This document shows positions 35,390-44,321 of a DNA stretch of 64,000 bases, one piece after another. Source of the stretch: Dehalobacter sp. DCA (GTDB taxonomy: Bacteria > Bacillota > Desulfitobacteriia > Desulfitobacteriales > Syntrophobotulaceae); assembly GCF_000305775.1 (NCBI RefSeq), contig NC_018866.1, forward strand, positions 434,001 to 498,000. The letters are read 5' to 3'. Below the pieces are notes generated by a model. It searched no databases. It worked only from the letters and a program-made list of their open reading frames with translations, and was not told the DNA's origin. The position numbers were made by a program, and so were the translations under genes. Within the stretch, counting starts at the first letter, position 1. Each line of letters starts with the position of its first letter.

Positions 35390-35504
35390 TAACTCTGGAG
35401 TAACCATTTGTGTAACTAATTTGAGAATGTTGTACGAGTTGACATAGTCTTCTGCCTTCCTGAATATGATTTTCTTGAGGACAAGTCTTCGGGGAGGTAG
35501 AACG

Positions 35505-36104
35505 ATGAAGAAAATGCTGTACGATCATATCAAGCAGTACTGGGTTATCTATCTGACGCTCTGCTGCGTATTTCTGGCAGGAGGTGTTTTCGGAGCAGTT
35601 GGGGTCGGTTCATTGGGCATAGAAAAAGCGAAAGAACTAACCGGTTTTTTCAACAGCCTGCTCGGAGAACAACCAACCGCCATCGACACGTCATTCCTTC
35701 AGCAGCTGGCCAGGGATAACTTTATTATGATGGCAGGGATATGGGTCCTCGGCTTGACGGTGATTGGAGCTCCGCTGGTGTACCTGATCGTCTTTACGAG
35801 AGGATTTATCTTCGGTTTTACCGTTGTGTTTATTATTCAGCTGAAAAAAATGATGGGCTTGGGCTTGGTCCTGTTTACGGTTCTTTTTCCATCTTTTCTG
35901 GCGGTTCCGTGTCTTCTGCTCGGAGCCGGTCTAGCGACTGTTTTTTCGTTTCTTCTGCTGCAGGGCAGGATGCGGGGCGATTTTCTGAAGAATAACTTTC
36001 TCCACTACTGTGGCATGGCGTTATTGATCTCCATCGCGGCTTTAGCCACCGGGGTGATACAGGGATATTTCACCATACTGGGAGCCCGCCTTTTTGGTTT
36101 ATAG
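35505..36104 (+). CDS. spoIIM: Stage II sporulation protein M
   Basis: SpoIIM is part of the DMP complex (SpoIID-SpoIIM-SpoIIP) that remodels peptidoglycan during engulfment. The 199-aa protein has five membrane segments and the family sequences YWVIYLTLCCVFLAGGVFGAVGVGSL and GAPLVYLIVFTRGFIFGFTVVFI. GGGGAGG precedes the ATG; the earlier in-frame start lacks a ribosome site. Confidence 0.95.
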   Translation: MKKMLYDHIKQYWVIYLTLCCVFLAGGVFGAVGVGSLGIEKAKELTGFFNSLLGEQPTAIDTSFLQQLARDNFIMMAGIWVLGLTVIGAPLVYLIVFTRGFIFGFTVVFIIQLKKMMGLGLVLFTVLFPSFLAVPCLLLGAGLATVFSFLLLQGRMRGDFLKNNFLHYCGMALLISIAALATGVIQGYFTILGARLFGL

Positions 36105-36206
36105 ACAGGGTACGAGCCTTATTTTTTAAATTAAATGTGAACGATAATCCCTAAAGAAAAGGATAATTCCTCCTTGCGTAGAAATGAACTGCGGGGAGGA
36201 TATTTT

Positions 36207-37178
36207 ATGTCTAAAAATAGCAAATTAAGGGATGATCTGTTAGAAGATTATCTGTACCATCTGCGTGTTGAAAGAGGGCTTTCCGTAAATACCTGTTCCA
36301 ATTACAGCAGGGACCTCTATAAATTTGTGCTTTTTGTTCAGGAAAATGGCAGGACAGTTTTGCAGTGCAGTACCTCAGACCTGATCACTTTCATTCTGGA
36401 CGAAAAGAAGCAGGGAAAATCTGCAAGAACACTGGCCAGGTATACGGCAGCTTTAAGGGGATTTTACGGGTATCTGCTTCAGGAAGACAAAAGAAATGAC
36501 GATCCAACGGTTTTTCTGGCGGCCCCTAAACTCGAACAAAAGCTCCCCCACGTCTTGTCGGAAATCAATCTGACCAGGGCAATTGACCAGAACGATAGTC
36601 AAAATGATCTCAGCAGCAGAGACCGGGCGATTGTCGAGGTGCTCTATGGAAGCGGGCTCAGGGTCTCAGAGCTGATTGGACTCAGCCTGAACGATATTTC
36701 CTATCATTTAGGATATATTCGCTGCCGGGGCAAAGGGAATAAAGAAAGAATCGTACCTTTGGGTGAGCCCGGTATCCTTATCTTAAAGGCATACATTGAT
36801 TCCACAAGGCAAATGCTGCTCGCCCGCAACCCGAAACCAACAGCAGAAGCCAGGAATATCCTTTTTCTTAATTCACGCGGCAAACCGCTGACGCGGCAGG
36901 GTGTCTGGCTAATCCTGAAAAAATGGGCAGCGGAAAACAACCTGGGATCAAGTGTCTATCCGCATCTGTTGAGACATAGTTTTGCAACGCATTTGCTTGA
37001 TAATGGCGCTGATTTGCGTTCGGTTCAAGAAATGCTCGGACATGCCGATATATCAACCACTCAGATCTATACGCATTTAACAAGAAAACGCCTGCTGGAT
37101 GTTTTCCGCAAATCACATCCGCGGGCTAAAAAAGGAGGAAATACAGATGGTTCGGGCGATACTGATCGTAATGGATAG
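36207..37178 (+). CDS. xerD: Site-specific tyrosine recombinase XerD
   Basis: The 323-aa protein has a SAM-like core-binding N-terminus (LLEDYLYHLRVERGLSVNTCSNYSRDLYKF) and a catalytic domain with Arg in EVLYGSGLRVSELIGL, the HLLRHSFATHLL box with His and Arg, and nucleophile Tyr in TTQIYTHLTRKRL. It resolves chromosome dimers with its partner at dif. GGGGAGG precedes the ATG. It overlaps deoB by 32 bases. Confidence 0.94.
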   Translation: MSKNSKLRDDLLEDYLYHLRVERGLSVNTCSNYSRDLYKFVLFVQENGRTVLQCSTSDLITFILDEKKQGKSARTLARYTAALRGFYGYLLQEDKRNDDPTVFLAAPKLEQKLPHVLSEINLTRAIDQNDSQNDLSSRDRAIVEVLYGSGLRVSELIGLSLNDISYHLGYIRCRGKGNKERIVPLGEPGILILKAYIDSTRQMLLARNPKPTAEARNILFLNSRGKPLTRQGVWLILKKWAAENNLGSSVYPHLLRHSFATHLLDNGADLRSVQEMLGHADISTTQIYTHLTRKRLLDVFRKSHPRAKKGGNTDGSGDTDRNG

Positions 37179-38331
37179 TGTTGGCATCGGAGCAATGCCG
37201 GATGCAGCCCAATATGGCGATGAAGGAAGCAATACACTTGCGAATATATCCAAGCAGGCAGGCGGATTGAGAATCCCGAATCTTGAGCGTATGGGTCTTG
37301 GAAACGCACGCGAAATTCCTTTTGTTTCTCCCCAAAGCAATCCTGCCGCAAATTACGGGTTCATGGCTGAAAGATCAAAAGGCAAGGATACCATCACCGG
37401 CCATTGGGAAATGACCGGTATCATTCTGGATCAGGCCTTTCCAACTTTTCCGACCGGCTTTCCAGATGATTTTATCAGAAGGTTTGAAGAACGAATCGGC
37501 CGGCTGACTTTAGGCAATGAGGTGGTATCCGGCACGGAAATTATGCAGCGCCTCGGGGCAGAACATGTCAGGACAGGAAAACCAATCGTTTATACCTCGG
37601 CCGATTCAGTATTCCAGATTGCAGCGCATGAAGAGGTCATCCCGCTAAGCGAACTGATGGAAATATGCAGAATTGCCCGGGAAATGCTGCAGGGTGAATT
37701 ACGGGTTGCCCGCGTTATTGCGCGTCCTTTTCTCGGTGAAGCAGGCAATTATCAAAGAACGACCAACAGGCATGATTTTGCAGTTGACCCTCCTGCCAGA
37801 ACACTGCTGGACAGGATTGCTGAAGCCGGGCAGAAGGTGTTAGCAGTCGGCAAAATCAACGATATCTTTAATGGCAAAGGAGTCAGTGAGCATGTCAGCT
37901 CCCGCGGAAATGACGATGGAATCAGCAAGACCATTGAATATCTGCGGCGGGACGACCCCGGCTTGATTTTTACAAACCTTGTTGATTTTGATATGGTTTA
38001 TGGACACCGCAATAATGTCAGGGGTTATGCCGAAGCCCTTGAGGCCTTTGATGCCAGAATCCCGGAAATTACCGGCATTCTCAGGCAGGATGATATCCTG
38101 TTTATTACGGCCGACCATGGCTGTGATCCGACGACAGCAAGCACAGATCATTCCCGGGAATACGTTCCGCTGCTTGTATACGGGCCGAAGCTGAAGCAGG
38201 GAGTGAATCTTGGACAGAGAGCCTGCTTTGCAGATCTTGGAGCGACCATTGCCGAATATTTGGGGGTACAGCCGCTTGAAAACGGAACCAGTTTTTATAC
38301 GGAATTAAAAGGAGAGAAGCAGCATGATTAA
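37147..38331 (+). CDS. deoB: Phosphopentomutase
   Basis: The 394-aa enzyme interconverts (deoxy)ribose 1- and 5-phosphate. It belongs to the alkaline-phosphatase-like fold: VRAILIVMDSVGIGAMPDAAQYGDEGSNTL (metal Asp and nucleophile), TITGHWEMTGI, and FITADHGCDPTT near the end. It begins inside xerD with AAGGAGGAAA upstream and overlaps punA by 8 bases, forming a nucleoside salvage unit with punA and pdp. Confidence 0.97.
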   Translation: MVRAILIVMDSVGIGAMPDAAQYGDEGSNTLANISKQAGGLRIPNLERMGLGNAREIPFVSPQSNPAANYGFMAERSKGKDTITGHWEMTGIILDQAFPTFPTGFPDDFIRRFEERIGRLTLGNEVVSGTEIMQRLGAEHVRTGKPIVYTSADSVFQIAAHEEVIPLSELMEICRIAREMLQGELRVARVIARPFLGEAGNYQRTTNRHDFAVDPPARTLLDRIAEAGQKVLAVGKINDIFNGKGVSEHVSSRGNDDGISKTIEYLRRDDPGLIFTNLVDFDMVYGHRNNVRGYAEALEAFDARIPEITGILRQDDILFITADHGCDPTTASTDHSREYVPLLVYGPKLKQGVNLGQRACFADLGATIAEYLGVQPLENGTSFYTELKGEKQHD

Positions 38332-39157
38332 TGAACAAGTCATGACGACATGGCTGAATGACGCCCAAAATTTTCTGCTCAAGAAAATCCCATATATTCC
38401 TGAACTAGGAATAATTCTGGGCTCAGGTCTTGGCAAGCTGGCCGAACTTGTGGAAGATGCGGTCGTTATTCCGTACAGTGAGATCCCGCATTTTCCTGTG
38501 TCTACCGTTACAGGGCATTCCGGCAGGCTGATTGTCGGAACACTGGGGGATAGAAATGTCATGGTTCTCCAGGGACGTTTCCATTATTACGAAGGTTATG
38601 AGATGCATGAAGTGACTTTCCCGGTCCGTCTGATGCAAACGATCGGGATGAAAGGTTTGGTCGTGACCAATGCCGCCGGCGGCATCCATCCGGATTACCG
38701 CCCCGGTGATCTGATCGTGATCAAAGACCATATCAATCTGACTGGAAGCAATCCGCTGCGCGGAGCGAATCTCAGCAATCTTGGACCGCGTTTTCCGGAT
38801 CTCAGTGAAGCCTATGACGGCAAATGGAGAGGGCTGGCGCTCTCCCTGATGACGGAGTACGGCTTGAATCCCCGGCAGGGAGTCTATGCGGCGCTCAGCG
38901 GGCCGAGCTATGAGACGCCTTCAGAGATTCGTTATTTAAGAACGATTGGAGCCGATCTTGTTGGGATGTCCACCGTACCGGAAGTCATTGTTGCGAATCA
39001 TGGCGGGATGAAAGTGCTCGGCATTTCATGTGTGACCAACATGGCCGCCGGGATCTTGGAGCAAAAGCTTGACCATCAGGAGGTTCTGGCGACGGCGGAT
39101 CGAATTGAGGAGACGTTTCTGCGGTACATGAGGCAGCTAATCGCGTTGCTGGACTAA
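38324..39157 (+). CDS. punA: Purine nucleoside phosphorylase
   Basis: The 277-aa enzyme belongs to the trimeric PNP family: LGIILGSGLGKLAELVED, TVTGHSGRLIVGTLGDRNVMVLQGRFHYYEGY, VTNAAGGIHPDYRPGDLIVIKDHINLTG and GLSGPSYETPSE-type AALSGPSYETPSEIR. It releases purine bases and ribose 1-phosphate, which feeds DeoB. Confidence 0.96.
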   Translation: MINEQVMTTWLNDAQNFLLKKIPYIPELGIILGSGLGKLAELVEDAVVIPYSEIPHFPVSTVTGHSGRLIVGTLGDRNVMVLQGRFHYYEGYEMHEVTFPVRLMQTIGMKGLVVTNAAGGIHPDYRPGDLIVIKDHINLTGSNPLRGANLSNLGPRFPDLSEAYDGKWRGLALSLMTEYGLNPRQGVYAALSGPSYETPSEIRYLRTIGADLVGMSTVPEVIVANHGGMKVLGISCVTNMAAGILEQKLDHQEVLATADRIEETFLRYMRQLIALLD

Positions 39158-39261
39158 CGATGTCCAGTCCGATTTGCGTGTTATTCCTTACGAATTGAGC
39201 AAGTCTTTTTATCATTTTGATTTGGTATCGGTCTGCCTGCTGAAAGGCAACTTTGGGGCTG

Positions 39262-39367
39262 GTCTGCGTGCCACAGCACCGCTCTTCGGCAGTTGCGCCC
39301 TCCATGGCGCAAATTGCCGCGCTACGCAATCCTTGCTCCGCTTTTCGCGGAGCCGTGGCACGCAGAC
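39262..39367. repeat. 106-bp palindromic element with 13-bp inverted ends (copy 5)
   Basis: GTCTGCGTGCCAC (39262-39274) and GTGGCACGCAGAC (39355-39367) are perfect inverted repeats. The interior is GC-rich, with CCGCTCTTCGGC, TTGCGCCCTCCATGGCGC and CTCCGCTTTTCGCGG modules related to copy 2. It has the same length as the element at 39583. Confidence 0.88.
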
Positions 39368-39582
39368 TGGTCTGAGGGTTTTATTTCAGCGCAGATAATC
39401 GCAGATGATTGTTGATCCAATGATAACCCCATTTCTTTAGCTGGAAGCCTCATCTATTAACTGTGAGCCTTGTTCATCTGTGGATGTAGGGCTGTCGCTT
39501 TCGTATTGAAATGCTTGCAACAATGCCATGGTAAAACGCTTCTTACATCATGACATGCAGAATAGACTTGGACTTATAATTA

Positions 39583-39688
39583 GTCAGGGTGCCACAGCTC
39601 CGCGAAAAGCGGAGCACGGACAGCGCAGCGCGGCTGTTAGCGCCAGGAGGGCGCTATCTGCCGAAAAGCGAAGCTGTGGCACCCTGAC
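39583..39688. repeat. 106-bp palindromic element with 17-bp inverted ends (copy 6)
   Basis: GTCAGGGTGCCACAGCT (39583-39599) and AGCTGTGGCACCCTGAC (39672-39688) are perfect inverted repeats. The interior carries CCGCGAAAAGCGGAGCACGGA and GCGCCAGGAGGGCGC modules in the opposite order to copy 5. Together copies 5 and 6 occupy much of the 574-base gap between punA and pdp. The rest of that gap shows no gene. Confidence 0.88.
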
Positions 39689-39731
39689 CAACCCAAGCAA
39701 AACTATTGTTAATAGAAAGTGGCGGATAAAT

Positions 39732-41036
39732 ATGATGAGAATGGTTGAGCTGATTGAAAAGAAGAAGAGCGGCTATCCGCTGACGCGGGAGGAGATCAGG
39801 TTTATCGTTCAGGGTTATGTTCAGGGAATCATACCGGACTACCAGGTCTCGGCCTGGGCGATGGCGGTCTATTTTAAGGGGATGACGGTCCAGGAGACAT
39901 CGGAGCTGACCATGGCGATGGCGGAGAGCGGAGACCAGCTTGAACTGTCCCTTCCGGGGAAAGTATTTGTCGATAAGCATAGTTCCGGAGGTGTCGGGGA
40001 CAAGACTACGCTGGTTGTTGCTCCGCTGGTGGCGGCCTGCGGCGTTCCGGTTGCCAAGATGTCCGGTAGAGGACTCGGACACACCGGGGGAACCATCGAC
40101 AAGCTTTCCGCTATTCCCGGATTCCGGGTCGAGTTAGGGGAGCGGGAATTCCTGCAGCAGGTCGGCAGGATCGGCTTAGCGGTTATCGCTCAGACCGGAA
40201 GGATGGTTCCAGCAGATAAAAAACTCTATGCCTTACGGGATGTTACGGCAACCATCGATTCGATTCCGATGATCGCTTCTTCGATCATGAGCAAAAAAAT
40301 TGCTGCGGGCGCCCACGGAATTGTGCTGGATGTAAAATACGGCTCGGGTGCCTTTATGGCGACTTTGGAAGAAGCTGAAACACTGGCGGAAATCATGGCC
40401 GGGATCGGTAAAAATCTGGGCAGAGATATGGTGGCGGTACTGAGCAGTATGGATCAGCCGCTCGGGAGGGCCGTCGGCAATGGTATTGAAGTTCTCGAGG
40501 CGATTGAGTGTCTGCAGGGGAACGGACCTGATGATTTAATGGAAGTGTGTTTGGAACTGGCAAGCTGGATGCTTGTACTCGGGAAGAAAGCCGCTACAAT
40601 CACGGAAGCTGCAGAGATACTGAAAGATACACTGCAGAGCGGCAGGGCCTGGGAGAAGTTTTTGGCGTTTATTCAAGCCCAGGGAGGCGATACGGCCGTG
40701 CTGCATGCCAAAAACCTGCCCCTGGCTTCAGAAAAAATCATTTATAAAGCCGAAAGAGCAGGTTATATTCAGCATATTGATGCCCGGAAGATTGGACTTC
40801 TGGCCATGGTTCTTGGAGCCGGCCGGGAAAACAAAGACAGTGAAATTGACCTTGGAGCAGGCGTTTATCTGTTGAAAAAGGCCGGTGACGCAGTGCAAGC
40901 CGGTGAGCCATTATGCATGCTGTATACTTCTTCTGCCGAAAAAAGTTCGCTTGGATTAGTAAAGGCTGCAGAGGCGATTACAATTGGCGAAGAAAGGCCA
41001 CTGCTTAAACCGACGGTTTCGACAGTGATCCGCTAA
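39732..41036 (+). CDS. pdp: Pyrimidine-nucleoside (thymidine) phosphorylase
   Basis: The 434-aa protein has FVDKHSSGGVGDKTTLVVAPLVA, KMSGRGLGHTGGTIDKLSAIPGF and DVKYGSGAFM, all signature parts of thymidine/pyrimidine-nucleoside phosphorylases. It splits uridine or thymidine to base plus sugar 1-phosphate. The N-terminus MMRMVELIEKKKSGYPLT matches the family. The upstream in-frame extension to 39528 runs through repeat copy 6 and was rejected. The repeats separate pdp from deoB-punA. Confidence 0.95.
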   Translation: MMRMVELIEKKKSGYPLTREEIRFIVQGYVQGIIPDYQVSAWAMAVYFKGMTVQETSELTMAMAESGDQLELSLPGKVFVDKHSSGGVGDKTTLVVAPLVAACGVPVAKMSGRGLGHTGGTIDKLSAIPGFRVELGEREFLQQVGRIGLAVIAQTGRMVPADKKLYALRDVTATIDSIPMIASSIMSKKIAAGAHGIVLDVKYGSGAFMATLEEAETLAEIMAGIGKNLGRDMVAVLSSMDQPLGRAVGNGIEVLEAIECLQGNGPDDLMEVCLELASWMLVLGKKAATITEAAEILKDTLQSGRAWEKFLAFIQAQGGDTAVLHAKNLPLASEKIIYKAERAGYIQHIDARKIGLLAMVLGAGRENKDSEIDLGAGVYLLKKAGDAVQAGEPLCMLYTSSAEKSSLGLVKAAEAITIGEERPLLKPTVSTVIR

Positions 41037-41044
41037 AAAGACCG

Positions 41045-41140
41045 TTATATTTTATATTCGGACATCTGGGCGATGAACTTATTGCCGAAAATCTCAAACT
41101 GCTCTAATACCGGAATAAATTCCTGGCCGATCTTACTAAG
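41045..41140 (-). pseudogene. HxlR-family regulator, C-terminal remnant
   Basis: Minus-strand codons read GSLSKIGQEFIPVLEQFEIF, then GNKFIAQMSEYKI and TAA. The pattern LT/SxxGxxxxPVLxxxxxWG is the usual end of HxlR (winged-helix) regulators. The N-terminal DNA-binding part is missing. The break lies next to that of the oppositely oriented PPOX fragment. Confidence 0.5.
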
Positions 41141-41143
41141 AGA

Positions 41144-41410
41144 ACCAATAATCAAAAAAATGTCTTTGCACAATTGCTTAAGAACCCGAAAGTTGAAATT
41201 TCCGGAATGGTTGGAGACAAATGGATCCGTCTCGTCGGGGAAGTTGCCGTTGATCCGCGCCCTGAAGCACGTGAAGCGATGTTCGAAACCAATCCGAGTT
41301 TAAGAAATATGTACAAGTGCGATGACGGCCTTTGTGAGGTTCTGTACTTTACGCAAGCCACAGCAGCGATTTATTCCTTTACCGCAGACCCGCTGGAGAT
41401 CACGTTCTGA
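41144..41410 (+). pseudogene. Pyridoxamine 5'-phosphate oxidase (PPOX) family protein, C-terminal remnant
   Basis: The 88-codon fragment reads TNNQKNVFAQLLKNPKVEIS, then WIRLVGEVAVDPRPEAREAM and GLCEVLYFTQATAAIYSFT before TGA. This matches the C-terminal two thirds of short flavin-binding PPOX proteins common in clostridia. The N-terminal strand and any start or ribosome site are absent. With the HxlR remnant it seems to be what is left of a divergent regulator-enzyme pair. Confidence 0.7.
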
Positions 41411-41469
41411 GAAATCCAATATCACCTAAAAACTAATATGACTTAAACGAAACAAGACTTAGACGAAAT

Positions 41470-41503
41470 AAAGACTTGAACTGCAAAAGGTTCAGGTCTT
41501 TTT
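41470..41503 (+). terminator. Hairpin terminator
   Basis: AAAGACTTGAAC pairs with GTTCAGGTCTTT (one G-U) around TGCAAAAG, followed by TTTTT. It probably served the PPOX gene. Confidence 0.85.
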
Positions 41504-41657
41504 GTGTCTTCAGGCAATTTTTAGATGCTCATCTCATAGACTATTCTTAAATACAGCTATTTAACGGTTCTTTACATACCTGTTGATCAAACATTTGTAA
41601 ACATTACGCTCATGCGTGGGGTCTAACCCGATACTGACGCTGACTGGAGTGAAACCG

Positions 41658-42146
41658 ATGAAAGAAGCCAAGACGATCTATGCGTTTTCCGGCAGTCTGG
41701 ATACAAGTATGCGGTATGCTGTCTATGCCAGTTCTGACCGTTTTCTGAAGCATAAGCATGCTTGGAAAGCAGCCCATTGTCTTAAGTACTTTGGCTGCAG
41801 GGTCTACCTGGTTGCTCCGGATCTAAAAACATTTGAAGGGAGCAGGGTTTATCCGGATTTAAGCGCACTTCAGGGCAGAGTTGATGTTGTGGTTCCGTGC
41901 CTTAGGGCGGAGCTGATTCAGGACATTGTCAGGAAAACTGTGGAATGCGAGGCCAAAGCAATCTGGTTTCAGGAACAGAATTGGACGCCTGAACTTGACG
42001 CAGCGTGTGTGGAGAATGAAATCGAAGTGGTTCGCGGTTGCGTTTTGAAACATAAAATCTATCCAAGACCATTTGCGTATCTGAATCCTTGTTATTGGCA
42101 CGGCTGGAAGGTTAGTAAAGTACCGGGAAAGTATCAGAGGAGTTAA
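41658..42146 (+). CDS. CoA-binding Rossmann-fold protein or related nucleotide-binding protein
   Basis: The 162-aa protein looks like the short CoA_binding_2 group: HAWKAAHCLKYFGCRVYLVAPDLKTFEGSRVYPDLSAL, VDVVVPCLRAELIQDIVRKTVECEAKAIWFQEQNWTPELDAACVENEIEVVRGCVLKHKI. The last block matches the W.Q.G....A...G......C..........P pattern. Its function is unknown. The ATG at 41658 after GGAGTG was preferred over an in-frame GTG upstream. Confidence 0.68.
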   Translation: MKEAKTIYAFSGSLDTSMRYAVYASSDRFLKHKHAWKAAHCLKYFGCRVYLVAPDLKTFEGSRVYPDLSALQGRVDVVVPCLRAELIQDIVRKTVECEAKAIWFQEQNWTPELDAACVENEIEVVRGCVLKHKIYPRPFAYLNPCYWHGWKVSKVPGKYQRS

Positions 42147-42256
42147 TTCAATCTGAGGAGTTAATCCAATCTGAAGAATATTGGAAACATAACATGATTT
42201 AATTTTATAAGGGCATACTAAAACAACAAACACAATTTAGCTTGGGAGGTTTTAGT

Positions 42257-43429
42257 ATGCCTAAATTTTGTTTACGGATGCTGACAGTGGTTCTGGCCGC
42301 GGCATGTTTGCTCGGATGGATTGCGGCGCCGGTAAAGGCTGCAAATATTGAGACATCTGCTGAAAGTGCCATTCTTATGGATGCGGCAACGGGCAAAATT
42401 CTTTATGAAAAGAATGCTCACAAGGAACTGCCTCCGGCAAGCGTTACGAAGCTGATGACAATGCTGCTGGCAGCAGAAGCTGTCGAAGAGGGCAAAGTCA
42501 AACTGACCGACACGGTGACGGCGAGTGAGAATGCCGCTTCTCTCGGCGGATCGCAAATATATCTTGAACCAGGAGAGAAGTTCACCCTGAAAGAACTTTT
42601 GATCTCGATCGCAGTAGGGTCGGCAAATGATGCCTGCGTGGCTGTTGCGGAACATATCTTCGGAACCCATGAGGAATTCGTGGATTCGATGAACAGAAAG
42701 GCCAAGGAATTAGGACTTAAGAATACCCATTTTGCCAATGCATACGGACTGCCGGCTGAAGGGCATTACACGAGTGCCTATGATTTGGCGATTTTAGGCA
42801 GGGAAGCACTCAAATACCAGCTGGTATCACAGCTGACATCCATGAAGGAATATGAACTGCGCAACGGGGATTTTAAATTGTGGAACACCAATAAACTTTT
42901 ATGGTGGTATGAGGGAACCGATGGATTTAAGACCGGCTGGACGCAGGAAGCAAAATACTGCTTGGCCTCAACCGTAAAAAGAGATGGCCTGAGACTGATC
43001 TGTGTTGTCATGGGAGTCCCGCAGGTCAGAGGCCATTTTCAGGAGTCTATGAAGATGTACAATTATGGTTTTGCCAATTATGTTTATAAAGAATTTGCCC
43101 CTGCCGGTTCCAAGCAGGGAGAAGTCATTGTTCATAAAGGGAAGCTGCAAACAGTTGACCTTGTCAGTCAGGAAGCTGTCGGCTTGTGTGTTGAAAAAGG
43201 GAAGGAGAAAGAATGCCGGATTGAAACCAGGTATTTTGCAAACCCGGTATCCGCACCAATTGCCAAGGGACAGCAGCTCGGAGAGATGATCATTTATTGC
43301 GGTCAGAAAGAAGCAGACAGCATAAAGCTTGTAGCTGGAGAAGCAGTTGGAAAAGCAGGACTGCTGGAGATGTTCAAGCGTACGGTCCGGCAGTCCTACA
43401 GTATGACCCCGCCGATCTATGCCAACTAG
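42257..43429 (+). CDS. dacF: D-alanyl-D-alanine carboxypeptidase DacF
   Basis: This 390-aa penicillin-binding protein trims stem peptides in spore cortex and cell wall. It has a signal peptide (LTVVLAAACLLGWIAAPVKA), the SxxK motif in PPASVTKLMT, SxN in SVGSANDACV-like VGSANDA, KTG in DGFKTGWTQEA, and a C-terminal beta domain (about 285-390). GGGAGG precedes the ATG. In Bacillus dacF leads straight into spoIIA on the same strand; here spoIIA is on the opposite strand and convergent. Confidence 0.95.
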   Translation: MPKFCLRMLTVVLAAACLLGWIAAPVKAANIETSAESAILMDAATGKILYEKNAHKELPPASVTKLMTMLLAAEAVEEGKVKLTDTVTASENAASLGGSQIYLEPGEKFTLKELLISIAVGSANDACVAVAEHIFGTHEEFVDSMNRKAKELGLKNTHFANAYGLPAEGHYTSAYDLAILGREALKYQLVSQLTSMKEYELRNGDFKLWNTNKLLWWYEGTDGFKTGWTQEAKYCLASTVKRDGLRLICVVMGVPQVRGHFQESMKMYNYGFANYVYKEFAPAGSKQGEVIVHKGKLQTVDLVSQEAVGLCVEKGKEKECRIETRYFANPVSAPIAKGQQLGEMIIYCGQKEADSIKLVAGEAVGKAGLLEMFKRTVRQSYSMTPPIYAN

Positions 43430-43524
43430 TAGCGCGATTCCAAAGTAACGTTGCTTCCATTATCTTCAGACTAATCCGAGCAAAGCCACTTTATCTTTGT
43501 TGTTAACGGGATTTACAAAGCGAT

Positions 43525-44307
43525 CTACTCGTAAGGACTGTCGTTCAGAATCTGCTTTAAATGGAGTAAGGCCGCGCGTTCGATCCTGGAAATCTGGACT
43601 TGGGAGAGGTTCATGACTTTAGCAATTTCATTTTGCGTTCTGTCCTCAAAGAATCGCTGATACAGAACCTCTTTTTCCCTTCCGGGCAGTTTATCGAGAA
43701 CTTCCTGCAGGGCAATTTTTTCAAACCATCCCGGATCGGTATCCTTCTCCAGCGGAATTTGATCAATAACATAAATAGGATCAGAATCGTCCTGATAAAG
43801 CGTATCATGTATCGACGACGGGCTTTGCACTGCTTCGATGGCGAGTATGATATCTTCGCTCGGGGTGCCGATATCTTCGGCAATCTCGTTCAGCGTGGGT
43901 TCTCTATTTAATTCCGAGGAAAGCTTTTCCCGGGAACGGTTGATTTTGTAAACCAGCTCTTTATAAGAACGTGGGACTTTAATAGGATGGTCATCTCTCA
44001 AAAATCTTCGGATTTCTCCAATGATCATCGGTACGGCGTACGTGGAAAATTTAACACCGTACGAGAAATCAAATTTATCGATGGCTTTGATGAGACCAAT
44101 GGTGCCAATCTGAAAGAGATCCTCCAGATCATATCCCCTGTGGGAAAAACGCTGGATCATATTAAAAATGAGCTTCAGATTACAATTGACCAAACGCTCC
44201 CGGGCATCGATGTCGCCATTTTGGGCTTTGTGTAAAAGCTCCATCAATTCTTGGTCGGAGAGCAGGGGAAAACGGGGCAGGTTCATATCTGAAAGTCGTT
44301 GAATCAT
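43525..44307 (-). CDS. sigF: RNA polymerase sigma-F factor
   Basis: This 260-aa sigma-70 family protein is the first forespore sigma factor. Region 2 includes ARERLVNCNLKLIFNMIQRF, YDLEDLFQIGTIGLIKAIDKFDFSYGVKFSTYAVPMIIGEIRRFLRDD. Region 3 is YKELVYKINRSREKLSSELNREPTLNEIAEDIG and region 4 LPGREKEVLYQRFFEDRTQNEIAKVMNLSQVQISRIE. The ATG at 44307 lies 8 bases after GAGGGG; a GTG two codons earlier is too close to the site. It is the third gene of spoIIA. Confidence 0.97.
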   Translation of the reverse strand: MIQRLSDMNLPRFPLLSDQELMELLHKAQNGDIDARERLVNCNLKLIFNMIQRFSHRGYDLEDLFQIGTIGLIKAIDKFDFSYGVKFSTYAVPMIIGEIRRFLRDDHPIKVPRSYKELVYKINRSREKLSSELNREPTLNEIAEDIGTPSEDIILAIEAVQSPSSIHDTLYQDDSDPIYVIDQIPLEKDTDPGWFEKIALQEVLDKLPGREKEVLYQRFFEDRTQNEIAKVMNLSQVQISRIERAALLHLKQILNDSPYE

Positions 44308-44321
44308 CTTCACACCCCCTC

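Noticed and set aside
35340-35465. tRNA or T-box-like element in the nudF-spoIIM gap
   Set aside because: GGTCTGCAGACC and nearby bases suggested structure, but there is no cloverleaf, no T-box core sequence, and only a simple palindrome remains.
39528-39731. N-terminal extension of pdp
   Set aside because: The frame is open, but it passes through palindromic repeat copy 6, and the family N-terminus begins at 39732.
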